Shown here piece by piece: positions 46,801 through 55,287 of a stretch of 64,000 nt of DNA (within the stretch, counting starts at the first letter, position 1; each line of letters begins with the position of its first letter). Where the stretch lies: NCBI GenBank assembly GCA_030429565.1, contig JAUIFE010000004.1, positions 470,848 through 534,847 of the forward strand, in the 5' to 3' direction. The notes beneath the pieces were generated by a model that saw only the letters and a list, made by a program, of their open reading frames with translations, was not told where the DNA came from and did no database searches. Source of the DNA: Holophagae bacterium. GTDB lineage: Bacteria > Acidobacteriota > Holophagae > Acanthopleuribacterales > Acanthopleuribacteraceae. The translations under genes were made by a program, and so were the position numbers.

Positions 46801-49077
46801 CGAGCGTGAGAAGTAAAGCGCGGAAAAAGAAACACCGAGGTAACGCTGCTCGGCGGGCAAATGCCAAGCATCTTGATATTGGGCGATGGGATGAAAGGCG
46901 CCGCTGTGCTCGGCTTCAGAGCGCGTCGGCCCGTTGCGCCACCAAGCGAATACCACTGGTTGGTGAGGCACATCCTCGCGCACTTTACTGGCGGCAAACT
47001 GATTAAAGCCGCGTGGGCCGCCGAAGAAGATGCTGCCGCTGGCATTGCGGTAACCGCTCCCGATTGAAAACTCATTGGATTGCAAGCCGTCGTAAACGTC
47101 GAAGGTTTTGACATCTTCGGTTTCAGGCTCAAACAAAACGATGCCTTTATTCGTGCTAATCCATAAGTCGCCGCGCTGATCCTCAACCACGGCTAGAATT
47201 GATTCGTTGGGAAAACCATCTGCACGCCCGTAATAGCGAAACACGCCTTCACGTGGCTCGATCAACTTGTTGAGACCGGTGATGGTACCGACCCAAAGAG
47301 CCCCGTCGGATGCCTTGAGAAACGCGGTCACCGTGTTGTTACTCAAGCTATTGGGATTCTCAATGTCCTGGTAAAAACGGCGCACGCGCCCGGTGTGGGT
47401 GTCCATGCGGTTGAGTCCGTTGTAGGTGCCCACCCACAATCGGCCAGGCCGATCCTCGACCAGTGCGGTGATCATGTTGTCGGACAGGGTTAAATCGTCA
47501 TTGGGATCGTGGCCGTAAGTGACGAAATTATCGTTTTCGCGTTGGTAACGACTCAAACCGCGGTGGGTTCCAACCCAGACGGTATCGCTTTGATCGGCCA
47601 GCAGGGTCAACACGAAATCAGCACCGAGGCTGTCTTCGCGCTCGGCATCATGGCGATAGGTCACAAAGGTATCCGCGCCGTCTTGGCGCGTCCTCAAACC
47701 GTGGCGCGTGCCAATCCAAAGTCGGCCCTGGCTGTCGCGTGCCAGACAGCGAACATCGCCCCTTGCCAAGCTGTTGGGGTCATCGGGTTGATGGCTAAAA
47801 TGTTCGACGCGGTAGGTGAATAAATCGAAATAGTCCAAACCGCCGCCGGTGCCCACCCACAAATAGCCAGGTCGGTCTTCCAAGAAACACCACACAAACG
47901 GATGGGACAGCGAGGCATCGTCAAACGGGTCGTGACTAAAAGTAGTAAAGCGCTTTGATTGTTGGGTATACAGGAACAACCCGTTGACCGTACCGACCCA
48001 CAAGTTGCCGATGCGGTCAACCATCAGGTCGGTGAGACCGGGCTCCGTGAAACTGCGCGTGTGGTCGTCTTGTGACCGGATGCGAACGATTTGCTCCGAA
48101 TTGGGATTGTATTGGTACAGCGATTCTGCCGAACCCAACCAAAGGAAATCGTCGTGGTCCCAGGCCATGAATTCAACCCTTTGGAGATCACTTAGGTTGC
48201 GTTTGCGGCGCACCTGCTCACCCAATTTCCCCGTCAAGGGCATCTCAAAAAGCCCCTTATCGGTGCCAATCCAAAGGGTTTTGTTTTTTTGCTTGAGGAG
48301 GGACAGCACTTGGACCGGCTTGCCGTCGTTGGAAGTCGGCTCAATCATTGTAATGTTCGACACCAAGCCGTCTTGCATATCCAGAACCAGCACGCCGCGA
48401 GCACTGCCCAAATAGACGCGATCCTCATCGCAAATAACCGCACGGAAGCCCGCTTGAGCAAGTTGTGTCAGCGCGTCGACCTGCGACGTGGTTTGACCTT
48501 TGAGCAATTCTGAAAAATTAAGCCAACGTTCGGTAAGGGTATCAAACAGCACCAAGCCGTTGAGCGATGCCAGCCACAAGCGATGGTGTTTGTCGAAAGC
48601 CACCGCGTTGCGGTTACTCCCCAGCGGGGTCCCATTTTCAGTGCGCGGGCTGCGGTACGATTTGACCGCGCCGGTATGCGGATTGAGGCGATCAAGATTG
48701 GCATCGGGTAACACCACCCAAAGGGTGCCGTCGTCAGCTTGCACCACCGACCGAATGTAACTACCGCTGAGAGCTCCGGCAACGCGCGGCTGATGGCGAA
48801 AAACCTGAAACTCGTAGCCGTCAAATAGGTTCAAGCCGTCTTCGGTGGCAATCCACAATAATCCTTGCTGGTCTTGAAAAATGTCGAAGATGGTGGCTTG
48901 CGAAAGTCCGTGACCTTCATCGAGTCGCTGAAAACGAAGATGTTGCTGCTCTTTGCCAAATACCGGGAAGATCGTCCCCAGGAATAGCAGACAAAGCATT
49001 GCCCGAAAAGCCGTAAAATGCAAAAGCGGCCGACCGAGATTTAAAAAGGTGGCAGTGTTGGTCATAGTGGGCATCAC
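43861..49077 (-). CDS. Giant hybrid sensor: beta-propeller sensor, histidine kinase, receiver, GAF and second kinase
   Basis: 1738 residues. Signal/first TM at about 20-42; periplasmic two-component-regulator propeller repeats ('GTLWVVL', 'GNLWVGTVNGLF', 'GRLWVGTYNGLN' and more) to about 735; Y_Y_Y domain about 740-805; TM about 830-851; HisKA with H877 in 'TSHELRTPLNG'; HATPase ending with GTGIGLAV near 1051; receiver domain with D1189 in LLDIMMPD; coiled coil; GAF about 1305-1460. A second kinase module then follows, with H1476 in VLHNMGNNLNG and a second HATPase ('DNGTGIDD' near 1665, GFGLHYAAAS). It probably senses an extracellular ligand, often a polysaccharide. No downstream regulator with DNA-binding domain is encoded nearby. 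Confidence 0.95.
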   Translation of the reverse strand: MMPTMTNTATFLNLGRPLLHFTAFRAMLCLLFLGTIFPVFGKEQQHLRFQRLDEGHGLSQATIFDIFQDQQGLLWIATEDGLNLFDGYEFQVFRHQPRVAGALSGSYIRSVVQADDGTLWVVLPDANLDRLNPHTGAVKSYRSPRTENGTPLGSNRNAVAFDKHHRLWLASLNGLVLFDTLTERWLNFSELLKGQTTSQVDALTQLAQAGFRAVICDEDRVYLGSARGVLVLDMQDGLVSNITMIEPTSNDGKPVQVLSLLKQKNKTLWIGTDKGLFEMPLTGKLGEQVRRKRNLSDLQRVEFMAWDHDDFLWLGSAESLYQYNPNSEQIVRIRSQDDHTRSFTEPGLTDLMVDRIGNLWVGTVNGLFLYTQQSKRFTTFSHDPFDDASLSHPFVWCFLEDRPGYLWVGTGGGLDYFDLFTYRVEHFSHQPDDPNSLARGDVRCLARDSQGRLWIGTRHGLRTRQDGADTFVTYRHDAEREDSLGADFVLTLLADQSDTVWVGTHRGLSRYQRENDNFVTYGHDPNDDLTLSDNMITALVEDRPGRLWVGTYNGLNRMDTHTGRVRRFYQDIENPNSLSNNTVTAFLKASDGALWVGTITGLNKLIEPREGVFRYYGRADGFPNESILAVVEDQRGDLWISTNKGIVLFEPETEDVKTFDVYDGLQSNEFSIGSGYRNASGSIFFGGPRGFNQFAASKVREDVPHQPVVFAWWRNGPTRSEAEHSGAFHPIAQYQDAWHLPAEQRYLGVSFSALYFSRSENIRYAYRLAGHDPEWIYADPGQRRATYSDLPPGDYQFEVKATNWNGDWGETYNKPVMVAPLWYESVWTRLLMVAAVLAIIGGVAAYASRAYLNEKKLRGQLLEMDRLKDQFLANTSHELRTPLNGIIGLTESLLDGVAGEPNTVMRKNLKMIISSGRRLARLVDDILDYSRLQRHGLELKMFPTDLYRTAEAVFPIVKGLIGSKPLEMRNEISQTLPAVLADANRLQQILYNLLGNSVKFTEQGEIRLHAKVKGDQVVVYVTDTGCGIDPSQQDLIFQSFQQADGHTARIHTGTGIGLAVTKQLVELHGGIISVDSELGRGATFSFSLAIADSIHTADIPTERLERGGTYIPPSVSNQTLSLGTRTMGLQSPMQPGSPNILLVDDNDVNRAVLLNHLSMRNFNLTEAKDGKEALQILEQDQDFHLVLLDIMMPDISGYEVCAKIRERYSMQELPIIFLTAKNQPDDLVRAFKIGGNDFLSKPVSKPELLARIRTHLDLMYINRNLENLVRERTAALQQRNLDLNQKYRELESLNQIVQAINREVVSERVLDTLLQEVSNMFTGVDRAVVILFDRAIQEFSVSAALHYPSTIYSQSLSEQRFCTLLSADEAQLKEAVFLGDPNREAFSWWPFQMPRSVMTMPLWLEDRLAGGLLLESLSVEDAFTDSDLERLKLFRDHTLTALIRLRTVTDLMNAQTAVIRNAHQAGMAELARYVLHNMGNNLNGLSVSCHLIEEQLGGRRWLAVLERLVENLTREQQRLPELFSEEGAAARLIGGLENVVKAAHEQFVAIEKEASAINEKVEQANAAIRQQWQRMGSPVMTEDTDLNSLVQEALSLDWYLYQKHHITVVRELQPVPKIPVERARTLRTLLCLFENARESVVAKHDFGGGRISLVSRAEPGWVVFELRDNGTGIDDSIRDRVYQQGYSTKPDREGFGLHYAAASMKDGGGRIDIHNNEDGGATVTLYFALEVQAEVDEA

Positions 49078-49381
49078 GTAAATGCAACTCGAAAATGTCT
49101 CAAAACGGAAGGTTTATCCATTATAGAGGATATGTTGCAGATTTAGAAAGGACGATTGGGTTAACCGCCCTTTTTTGCCAAAAAATACCTGCGCATGGGT
49201 TGTCCGTTTTTTTGGTTGAGCGGAAAACACACCGGGAAGCCTTTCATTGTTTCGACAGGACCGCCGCGTCACATTAGTTTTACGGCGGCGAGCCGGCAAG
49301 CCCGGCTTCTCTAGCTAGACACCTCGTGATTAAAAACTTAGCAACAGGCTGGCCGGCTGTCTCAGCGCCTCTGTGCGGCGG
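49078..49381. other. Intergenic region with two adjacent hairpins
   Basis: 304 bp. It holds the promoter side of the sensor gene and the 3' side of the metalloprotease gene. Two GC-rich stems lie next to each other: CCGCCG/CGGCGG (49261-49288) and AGCCGG/CCGGCT (49291-49307). Neither is followed by a T-run, so they may be REP-like or weak terminators. No gene seen. Confidence 0.5.
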
Positions 49382-50707
49382 TCACAAACAGGTGCCGACA
49401 ATTGCCGTGTAATCGAGAACGGTCGTGCTTTGATCAGCATCGGCGTCAAAGGCGAGGAAAACCCCACGATCGCGCCAGGCGGCATACATGGCCGCGTCCG
49501 GCGCGGGCACCACCGTAATCGTGGCTGACGCTTGGACCGTACATCCTCGCATATCCCGCACTTGCACGCTGATCTCGGTCGTGCGTTGCAGCGCCGCCAG
49601 GGTTTCCGCAAAACGCGGTGCCCGAAACAGATCCGGCGGCGACCAAGCCACCGCGTCGACCACCACATCGTCGTCGATAACCGCCGAAACCGCAAAGGAT
49701 TCCCCACCGCACCTTGGCGCACCAGTAGTGAGTGTCAGGGTGAACGGGGTCTCGTCGCAGGCATTGTCGATCACCCGGTACAGATTGGGCCGATAGCGGC
49801 GCAAACTGCAACGCATACGGTTAATTTGTTCCGGCGTAAACCGGGTCATGCAAATATCGTCGCTGTAGTTCATGTAGTTGTCAAAGGGGCGTGTCGTCTG
49901 GCCGCAACTCGCCTCAATGTCACCGTCGCATCCGCCGCGAAATGGATGGCTTTCCGGCGGCGTGTCGCAGAGTAAATCGCCCTGGGTATAGCAATCCGGA
50001 AACTCGCCGGCGGGACAATCGAACTGGGGATAGAAGGTGTGATCGAGCCCCAAATAATGCCCGATTTCGTGGGTCGCGGTACGACCAAAATCGAGACCTT
50101 CGCCACGATCAAATACCCCGAAATTTTTGAAATCGACGGCCACGATGTCGGACGACGAACCAACCCTGCCACCGTTATCTTGCGAAGGAAAAAAATACAC
50201 AAAGCCGGCGGCGTCCTCGATATCGAAGACAAACAGGTTCAGATAAAAATGCGGCGCCCACAGCAGTTCATTGCGCACCACCGATGAACCCGTGTGCGCG
50301 GCGGTGTTGCAAGTGCGCGTGATGCCGCTGCTTGGTCGGCCTTCAGGATCGCGGTCGGCCAAAACAAAACTGATGCGGCTGTCCTCACCCAGTGCACCGT
50401 TGCTGTCCGGCAGAGCGCGAAAATCCTCGTTAAGTACGCGGATTTGTGCGTGAACCTGAGCGTCATCGACAGCACCGAGGCTGCAAGAATCGTCCATCAG
50501 AATGTGCACCACCACGGGAATCTGGTATTCCAAATCGGGATCGTTGTCGGGGTTCACCCGGTGCCTGTCAATCGGACAGTCCCCGTCACCAAGTGTGGCC
50601 GAACGTTGCGGTGCCGGTGTTCGGCAACGGGCAACAGCGGGATCGGCTTGCATAACTCCCGAGAACAACCACAGGCTGCACCACAACCACGCGCAAAGCC
50701 GACTCAA
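49382..50707 (-). CDS. Secreted M43-like (pappalysin) metzincin metalloprotease
   Basis: 441 residues with a signal peptide (MSRLCAWLWCSLWLFSGVMQA). The zinc motif is the full metzincin HExxHxxGxxH: H213, E214, H217 and H223 in HEIGHYLGLDH. The Met-turn probably is 'NYMNYSDDICMTRF', where M43 enzymes also carry a conserved Met-Tyr pair. Upstream, 'IPVVVHILMDD' and 'QIRVLNEDFRALPDS' are typical M43 elements. A C-terminal Ig-like/PKD-like region (about 325-420) ends in 'DYTAIVGTCL'. Cysteine pairs suggest disulfides, fitting secretion. Overlaps the NRDE gene by 4 bp, so the two are co-translated. Confidence 0.9.
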   Translation of the reverse strand: MSRLCAWLWCSLWLFSGVMQADPAVARCRTPAPQRSATLGDGDCPIDRHRVNPDNDPDLEYQIPVVVHILMDDSCSLGAVDDAQVHAQIRVLNEDFRALPDSNGALGEDSRISFVLADRDPEGRPSSGITRTCNTAAHTGSSVVRNELLWAPHFYLNLFVFDIEDAAGFVYFFPSQDNGGRVGSSSDIVAVDFKNFGVFDRGEGLDFGRTATHEIGHYLGLDHTFYPQFDCPAGEFPDCYTQGDLLCDTPPESHPFRGGCDGDIEASCGQTTRPFDNYMNYSDDICMTRFTPEQINRMRCSLRRYRPNLYRVIDNACDETPFTLTLTTGAPRCGGESFAVSAVIDDDVVVDAVAWSPPDLFRAPRFAETLAALQRTTEISVQVRDMRGCTVQASATITVVPAPDAAMYAAWRDRGVFLAFDADADQSTTVLDYTAIVGTCL

Positions 50708-51489
50708 GGCGCCACTTCCGACAAAGGACTCGCCGGCAACCGCAACGAAAAACGCAGCGTTTCGCCGACTTCCGGCTCCTTGGTGTACGCGCGTTCCGCG
50801 ATTGTGGTACGCCCATCGGCAAAGAAACGCGCCACCGTGGCGACGCGGCTACCGTAAACCTCGCTTTCGATATAAGTAGAGGAAAGCAGGCGCTCCCACT
50901 CAAGCGGCACCCCGGTTTGCGGCAACTGATCGTCGGGATAAGCAGTGGGATCGGCCAACAAGGCGAAAAGGCTGTCGTCGTCTTGGTGCGGCTGCCATTC
51001 CTGTAAGCGCCGCTTGCCCGTGCGCACCTTGGGCCAGGGCGTATTGAGCAAGTGGTTACTCAGGCCGTGAACGCCGGGCTCCAGCGCTTCAACCCGTGCA
51101 GCACCTTGGTTGGAAAAATAAAAAAGTGTGTCGGCGGACCCAAACAGCAAGTTGTAACCCGAATAAACGGAGGCCTCTCGAACCAAGCGCTCACAAAAAG
51201 CACGATGATCGGCGCCGGCAAGATAATCACGAACCAGCCGGCCTCGTGTCGGCGCATTGTTTTTCTGGGTACGCGGGTCGCGGTAGTTGGTCAGTGCGGC
51301 AAAGCGCCCGTCGCGCGTGACGCCCAGCCAGGTGCCGTCCCCGGCGAGATCACGGCCGGCAAGAATGGCCGGCTCATCCGGCCAGTAAGCCATGCGCGCA
51401 CTAGGGCGCCGATAAAACTCATCGCGGTTGGCGGCAATCACCAACGGCATATCGGCAAAGACGCGATACGCCAAAAAAATGGTACACAT
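50704..51489 (-). CDS. NRDE (TANGO2-like) family protein
   Basis: 261 residues starting Met-Cys-Thr, with the family-defining 'IAANRDEFYRRPS' (NRDE) motif and 'TWLGVTRDGRFAALTNYRDP'. The N-terminal Cys after Met, the fold and the name-giving motif place it in the Ntn-hydrolase-like TANGO2 family. The bacterial function is unknown, with eukaryotic TANGO2 linked to haem or lipid handling. AAGGA lies six bases before the ATG. Upstream partner of the M43 protease gene. Confidence 0.9.
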   Translation of the reverse strand: MCTIFLAYRVFADMPLVIAANRDEFYRRPSARMAYWPDEPAILAGRDLAGDGTWLGVTRDGRFAALTNYRDPRTQKNNAPTRGRLVRDYLAGADHRAFCERLVREASVYSGYNLLFGSADTLFYFSNQGAARVEALEPGVHGLSNHLLNTPWPKVRTGKRRLQEWQPHQDDDSLFALLADPTAYPDDQLPQTGVPLEWERLLSSTYIESEVYGSRVATVARFFADGRTTIAERAYTKEPEVGETLRFSLRLPASPLSEVAP

Positions 51490-51530
51490 CTCGGGTCCTT
51501 TCGTTGTCGTTGTGACGACTCGCTCCGATT

Positions 51531-52622
51531 CTACTCAAAAAGCGCCATTTGGTCACCTGCTCGCGGCGGCGGTTTAAACTGGGTTACATCCAGCAGTGGG
51601 CGGCGAAGGTTCAAATGGTGGCGTCGGCAAGCTAGTTTGAACCGTGCGGAAAGCAGGTCGGCATAAACACCAACACCGCGCATGCGTTGCCCGAAAGCAG
51701 CATCGTAATCCTTGCCGCCACGCACCGATTGCAGCAGGTGCAAAACATGATCGGCACGGTCTGGATAGTGCGTCAGCAGCCATTCGCGGAACAGATCTTT
51801 GAGCTCGAGCGGCAAACGCAGCATGATGTAACCCGCTCGATAGGCGCCTGCGGCCGCCGCTTGTTCGAGAATCGCCTCTAATTCGTGGTCGTTCAGCGCG
51901 GGAATCATCGGTGCGGCCATGACGCCGGTCGGCACGCCCGCATCCGCCAAGGCCGCAACGGCTTCGAGCCGTCGCTGCGGGGTCGCTGCACGCGGTTCCA
52001 TGCAGCGTGCCAGCCTATTGTCGAGCGATGTAATCGACACAAAGACGTGGGCCAAGCCGTCGCGCGCCATCTCTGACAGGATATCGAGATCCCGCATCAC
52101 CAACGCCGATTTGGTAATAATCGCCACCGGATGACGGAAAGCCTGCAGCACTTCCAACAACTGCCGGGTGATTTGGTAGCGCCGCTCCACCGGTTGATAG
52201 GGGTCGGTGTTGGCGCCGATGGTAATCGGTTTGCAAACGTAGTTCTTTTTGCGCAAGGCTTCTTCGAGCAAGGCCGGACCATTGCTTTTTTTAAAAAGAT
52301 GCACCTCAAAATCCAACCCTGGCGAGAACCCCCAGTAGGCATGAGTCGGTCGTGCATAACAGTAAATACATCCGTGCTCGCAACCGCGATAGGGATTGAT
52401 CGATTGATCAAACGGAATGTCCGGCGATTGGTTGGTGCTAATGATGGATCGAGTCGCATCCTCGTGGACTTGGGTCGCCAAAACCGGCGGCGCATAGAGC
52501 GCCTCTTCAAGCGTGCCCCAGCCATCGTCAAACAGTTGATGCTGTTGCTTCTCGAAGCGGCCGTCGCGGTTGGACAAAGCACCGCGACCACGATGTTGTA
52601 ACAAAAGATCGAGATCGGCCAA
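51531..52622 (-). CDS. PA0069-type radical SAM protein
   Basis: 363 residues with the radical SAM cluster motif CxxxCxxC in 'YRGCEHGCIYCYARPTH' and 'SINPYRG'-type lead-in (QSPDIPFDQSINPYRG). This arrangement marks the PA0069/SplB-like group. The substrate is unknown. The start is TTG with GGGAGG six bases upstream, as no ATG fits. Monocistronic, divergent from the secreted hydrolase gene. Confidence 0.9.
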   Translation of the reverse strand: MADLDLLLQHRGRGALSNRDGRFEKQQHQLFDDGWGTLEEALYAPPVLATQVHEDATRSIISTNQSPDIPFDQSINPYRGCEHGCIYCYARPTHAYWGFSPGLDFEVHLFKKSNGPALLEEALRKKNYVCKPITIGANTDPYQPVERRYQITRQLLEVLQAFRHPVAIITKSALVMRDLDILSEMARDGLAHVFVSITSLDNRLARCMEPRAATPQRRLEAVAALADAGVPTGVMAAPMIPALNDHELEAILEQAAAAGAYRAGYIMLRLPLELKDLFREWLLTHYPDRADHVLHLLQSVRGGKDYDAAFGQRMRGVGVYADLLSARFKLACRRHHLNLRRPLLDVTQFKPPPRAGDQMALFE

Positions 52623-53244
52623 ACGCCACCTCCCTGCCGCGGACCCACGCTTATTCTACACCCTGGCCGCCTCTTGTTGCCAACCAAAGATTAGCCACTC
52701 GACAACTCTCTCCCTGTTAAAACAACCAGTAGACAACTTGATGCGCCCGCACCGCAATTTACTGAAGAGCTAAAGAAAGACAACTGAAATTTCACTAGAA
52801 AAACGTGCGCTAGATCACACTAGCAGATAATTCAGTTTCATCTTTCAGCCATAGGACAGACACCAATATGAAAAAGTGACACTTCTGTCAAAAATCTATC
52901 CCGATCGTGATAAAGCTTTGGCCGCCGCGATTCTCGTCACAGGTTTGACCAGATAGCGTTACCTCAAAAAGCACCGCTCACGTGAAAAAACAACGCATTA
53001 AGAAGCCCGCTTTTGACGCGAAAACCCGTCGGTCGTGATCGGTTTTAAGCTTTACTTTTTTTTACACAAAAATTACAGTGAAGGCCAATTCATTTTTCGA
53101 CCACCATTCGGTCTTTTTCAATGCACAACGGTGCGGCTCCTCCCCGAACCGCATCCGTCTTTTTACATGATTTGCCCGCATTTTCGCTTGGGCCCTGTTT
53201 CCAAAGACGGGACCTCTGGTCCCGAAGACGAGGAGTTATCGTTT
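52623..53244. promoter_or_regulatory. Long AT-rich divergent leader with a hairpin next to the hydrolase ribosome-binding site
   Basis: 622 bp between the radical SAM and hydrolase genes, AT-richer than surrounding genes. CGGGACC-TCT-GGTCCCG (53208-53224) is a perfect 7-bp stem ending nine bases before the AGGAG of the hydrolase gene. This could affect translation. The open frame that continues upstream of 53245 lacks a ribosome-binding site and is taken as untranslated. No gene supported. Confidence 0.45.
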
Positions 53245-55173
53245 ATGTTCTCACTGAGTTTCCGCCTTGCGACGGCGGCGCTGCTGCTTACCGCTTCCCT
53301 TCTTGCTCACGATCTCGTACCCAAACAACTGGCCGGCCCACCCGAGTCATTCCGCACCTTGAAACCCGCCACCGACACGCTTGGCGAACGGTCTTTTTCC
53401 GCCATCATTCCCATCGAACTTGAGGCCCATAAGCTCAATGGCCGCACTAGCTACTCCTGGCATGGTCGTCTTCCTGTCGACAGCCACGAAAATTTGAAAG
53501 TATTGGTCCTTAATCAAGGCAATCCCTGGGCGGTTACCGCTTGGCAACCCGGCCAAAAACGAGCCCTTCAGTTGGATGACATGGCTGAAACCATGGAAAC
53601 CGGCGATGTCATGTTACTCAACAACGGCATTCCAGGTGCCTTTTACCAAGTGCCGCAAGCCAAGGCCGGCGATTGGTTCTTCCGCATTGAAGCCGACCAG
53701 GTGCAAGACAAAGCAGCGGGAAACCCCAACGGGTATCTGCTTCTGCGGACGGATAACGACTTTGGCATTCACACCTTCTGGGAAAACCGGAACTTCCTCG
53801 TCGGAGAAGATTTAAGTCTTCATGTTCGCAGCATTTTGCGTGATCAAACTGAAGCCCTGTCCGCCAAACCGGCCGGTTCATTGCAATCGGTCGTCGTTGA
53901 AATCGCGGCGCCTTCCGGCGATATCGTTCGTTTGGACAGCGCGTTTCAAGATGCCGGCGCGGTAACCGCCGCATGGACACCCAAGGAACCCGGTAAACAC
54001 CGCGTCACCGTCATTGCACGGGGGGTCAATCACCAGGGGCAAACCTACCTGCGCACCAGCTTAAACGGAATTGAGGTGCTGAATCCAACTTTGGCCTGGC
54101 GCGATGCCGCGGCCCACATTACCCAAAACCAAGCAACTCGTTTATCCGTGTGGCTTCCCGCCGAAGACTTTGCCGGCGAACAAAACCATGTACGTGCTTA
54201 TGGCGAGCTGTACGGTACCGGCGCGGACGGTGCGCTTAAGCCGGTAAGCTGGATTGGCGGAATGGTCGGCATTCAAGACGGTCTGATTGAACTGGGTGTC
54301 GACAGTCGTTGGTTGGCGCGCGCCGGCGTGCACAGCCCGCTGGTCCTGAAAAATGTGCGCCTGGAAGATCCCAGCAGCTACATTACACTGCTGGAACGCG
54401 ACCATTTTGACTTGGTCGAGCACAACATTGTCGTCCCCGAAGCGGCAAGCTTCAAAGGCATCGACCAAACGATGTTGATGGGTCCGAAACCGGTGCAAGC
54501 CGAGGCAGACCGCAACAAAGCGGGCGCCCTGCTGCTGGTACACGGTTTCTGTGGCGGCAACAGTTGGCCAGGCGGCGACTTCAGCAATTACCAACGTTTC
54601 AGCGACCCCAAAGCCAACCGCAGCCACGACGAATTCGCGCGTTTAATTGCCCAGCAGGCGTCAAACCTGAACTCCTACGGCATTGTTGCGCACAGTCAAG
54701 GCGGCGCGGCGGCGTTGCATCTCTACACTTATTATTGGAGTGGTTTGGACAATGCCTCGGGCAATCGTTTGATCCAAAGCGTGGGCACGCCATACCAAGG
54801 CACCAGCCTGGCGGGAACCATTGCAGCAATCGGCGACATCTTCGGCATTTCCTGCGGCACCAACCAAGACCTGACCTACGACGGCGCCCGCGCCTGGTTG
54901 GCGGGCATTCCCACCTGGGCTCGCCAAGGCGTTCACTACTACACGACGTCGGAAACGGATAAATGGTGGCGTTGGGACTACTGCCACATTGCCGCTGAAT
55001 TCGTTTTGTCGGATCCAGAAGATGGAACCACCGAAAAATGGGCGGGCCAATTGAGCAGCGCCAACAATCGCGGTCACAAGACCGGCTGGTGTCACACCGA
55101 CGGTATGCGCGATACAAAACAGGTCAACGATAGCAGCCGCAACCGCGACATGAACAGCAACGCGGCACGCTAA
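53245..55173 (+). CDS. Secreted alpha/beta hydrolase (lipase/esterase type)
   Basis: 642 residues from the ATG at 53245, chosen because it follows AGGAG and begins a proper signal peptide (MFSLSFRLATAALLLTASLLA). Residues about 20-400 are beta-rich, probably Ig-like modules. The C-terminal hydrolase domain has 'LLVHGFCGGNSWPGG' (oxyanion region near 433), nucleophile S484 in AHSQGG and 'GTPYQGTSLAG', like triacylglycerol lipases. The acid and His are not assigned with certainty. An extracellular or periplasmic esterase is likely; the substrate is unknown. Followed by a good terminator. Confidence 0.82.
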   Translation: MFSLSFRLATAALLLTASLLAHDLVPKQLAGPPESFRTLKPATDTLGERSFSAIIPIELEAHKLNGRTSYSWHGRLPVDSHENLKVLVLNQGNPWAVTAWQPGQKRALQLDDMAETMETGDVMLLNNGIPGAFYQVPQAKAGDWFFRIEADQVQDKAAGNPNGYLLLRTDNDFGIHTFWENRNFLVGEDLSLHVRSILRDQTEALSAKPAGSLQSVVVEIAAPSGDIVRLDSAFQDAGAVTAAWTPKEPGKHRVTVIARGVNHQGQTYLRTSLNGIEVLNPTLAWRDAAAHITQNQATRLSVWLPAEDFAGEQNHVRAYGELYGTGADGALKPVSWIGGMVGIQDGLIELGVDSRWLARAGVHSPLVLKNVRLEDPSSYITLLERDHFDLVEHNIVVPEAASFKGIDQTMLMGPKPVQAEADRNKAGALLLVHGFCGGNSWPGGDFSNYQRFSDPKANRSHDEFARLIAQQASNLNSYGIVAHSQGGAAALHLYTYYWSGLDNASGNRLIQSVGTPYQGTSLAGTIAAIGDIFGISCGTNQDLTYDGARAWLAGIPTWARQGVHYYTTSETDKWWRWDYCHIAAEFVLSDPEDGTTEKWAGQLSSANNRGHKTGWCHTDGMRDTKQVNDSSRNRDMNSNAAR

Positions 55174-55206
55174 TCCCCTTTTCGCTCTGTCAGTCTCCCA
55201 AACGGG

Positions 55207-55249
55207 CCCGGCAAGGTTGGTATCACCGACGTTGCCGGGTTTCTTTTTT
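55207..55249 (+). terminator. Rho-independent terminator after the secreted hydrolase gene
   Basis: CCCGGCAA pairs with TTGCCGGG around a 17-base loop and is followed by TTTCTTTTTT, 33 bases after the hydrolase stop codon. Confidence 0.92.
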
Positions 55250-55252
55250 AGA

Positions 55253-55268
55253 ATGTCGGCGTGCCGAC
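55253..55268. repeat. Imperfect member of the TCGGCATGCCGA palindrome family
   Basis: ATGTCGGCGTGCCGACTT differs from the perfect palindrome of the 64-bp array at the centre and one flank. It lies directly after the terminator and before the sigma factor gene's stop. Confidence 0.55.
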
Positions 55269-55287
55269 TTTGGCGTGGGACAAGCGC

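Noticed and set aside
53035-53244. N-terminal extension of the secreted hydrolase
   Set aside because: It would bury the signal peptide behind 70 residues without a ribosome-binding site; AGGAG precedes the ATG at 53245.
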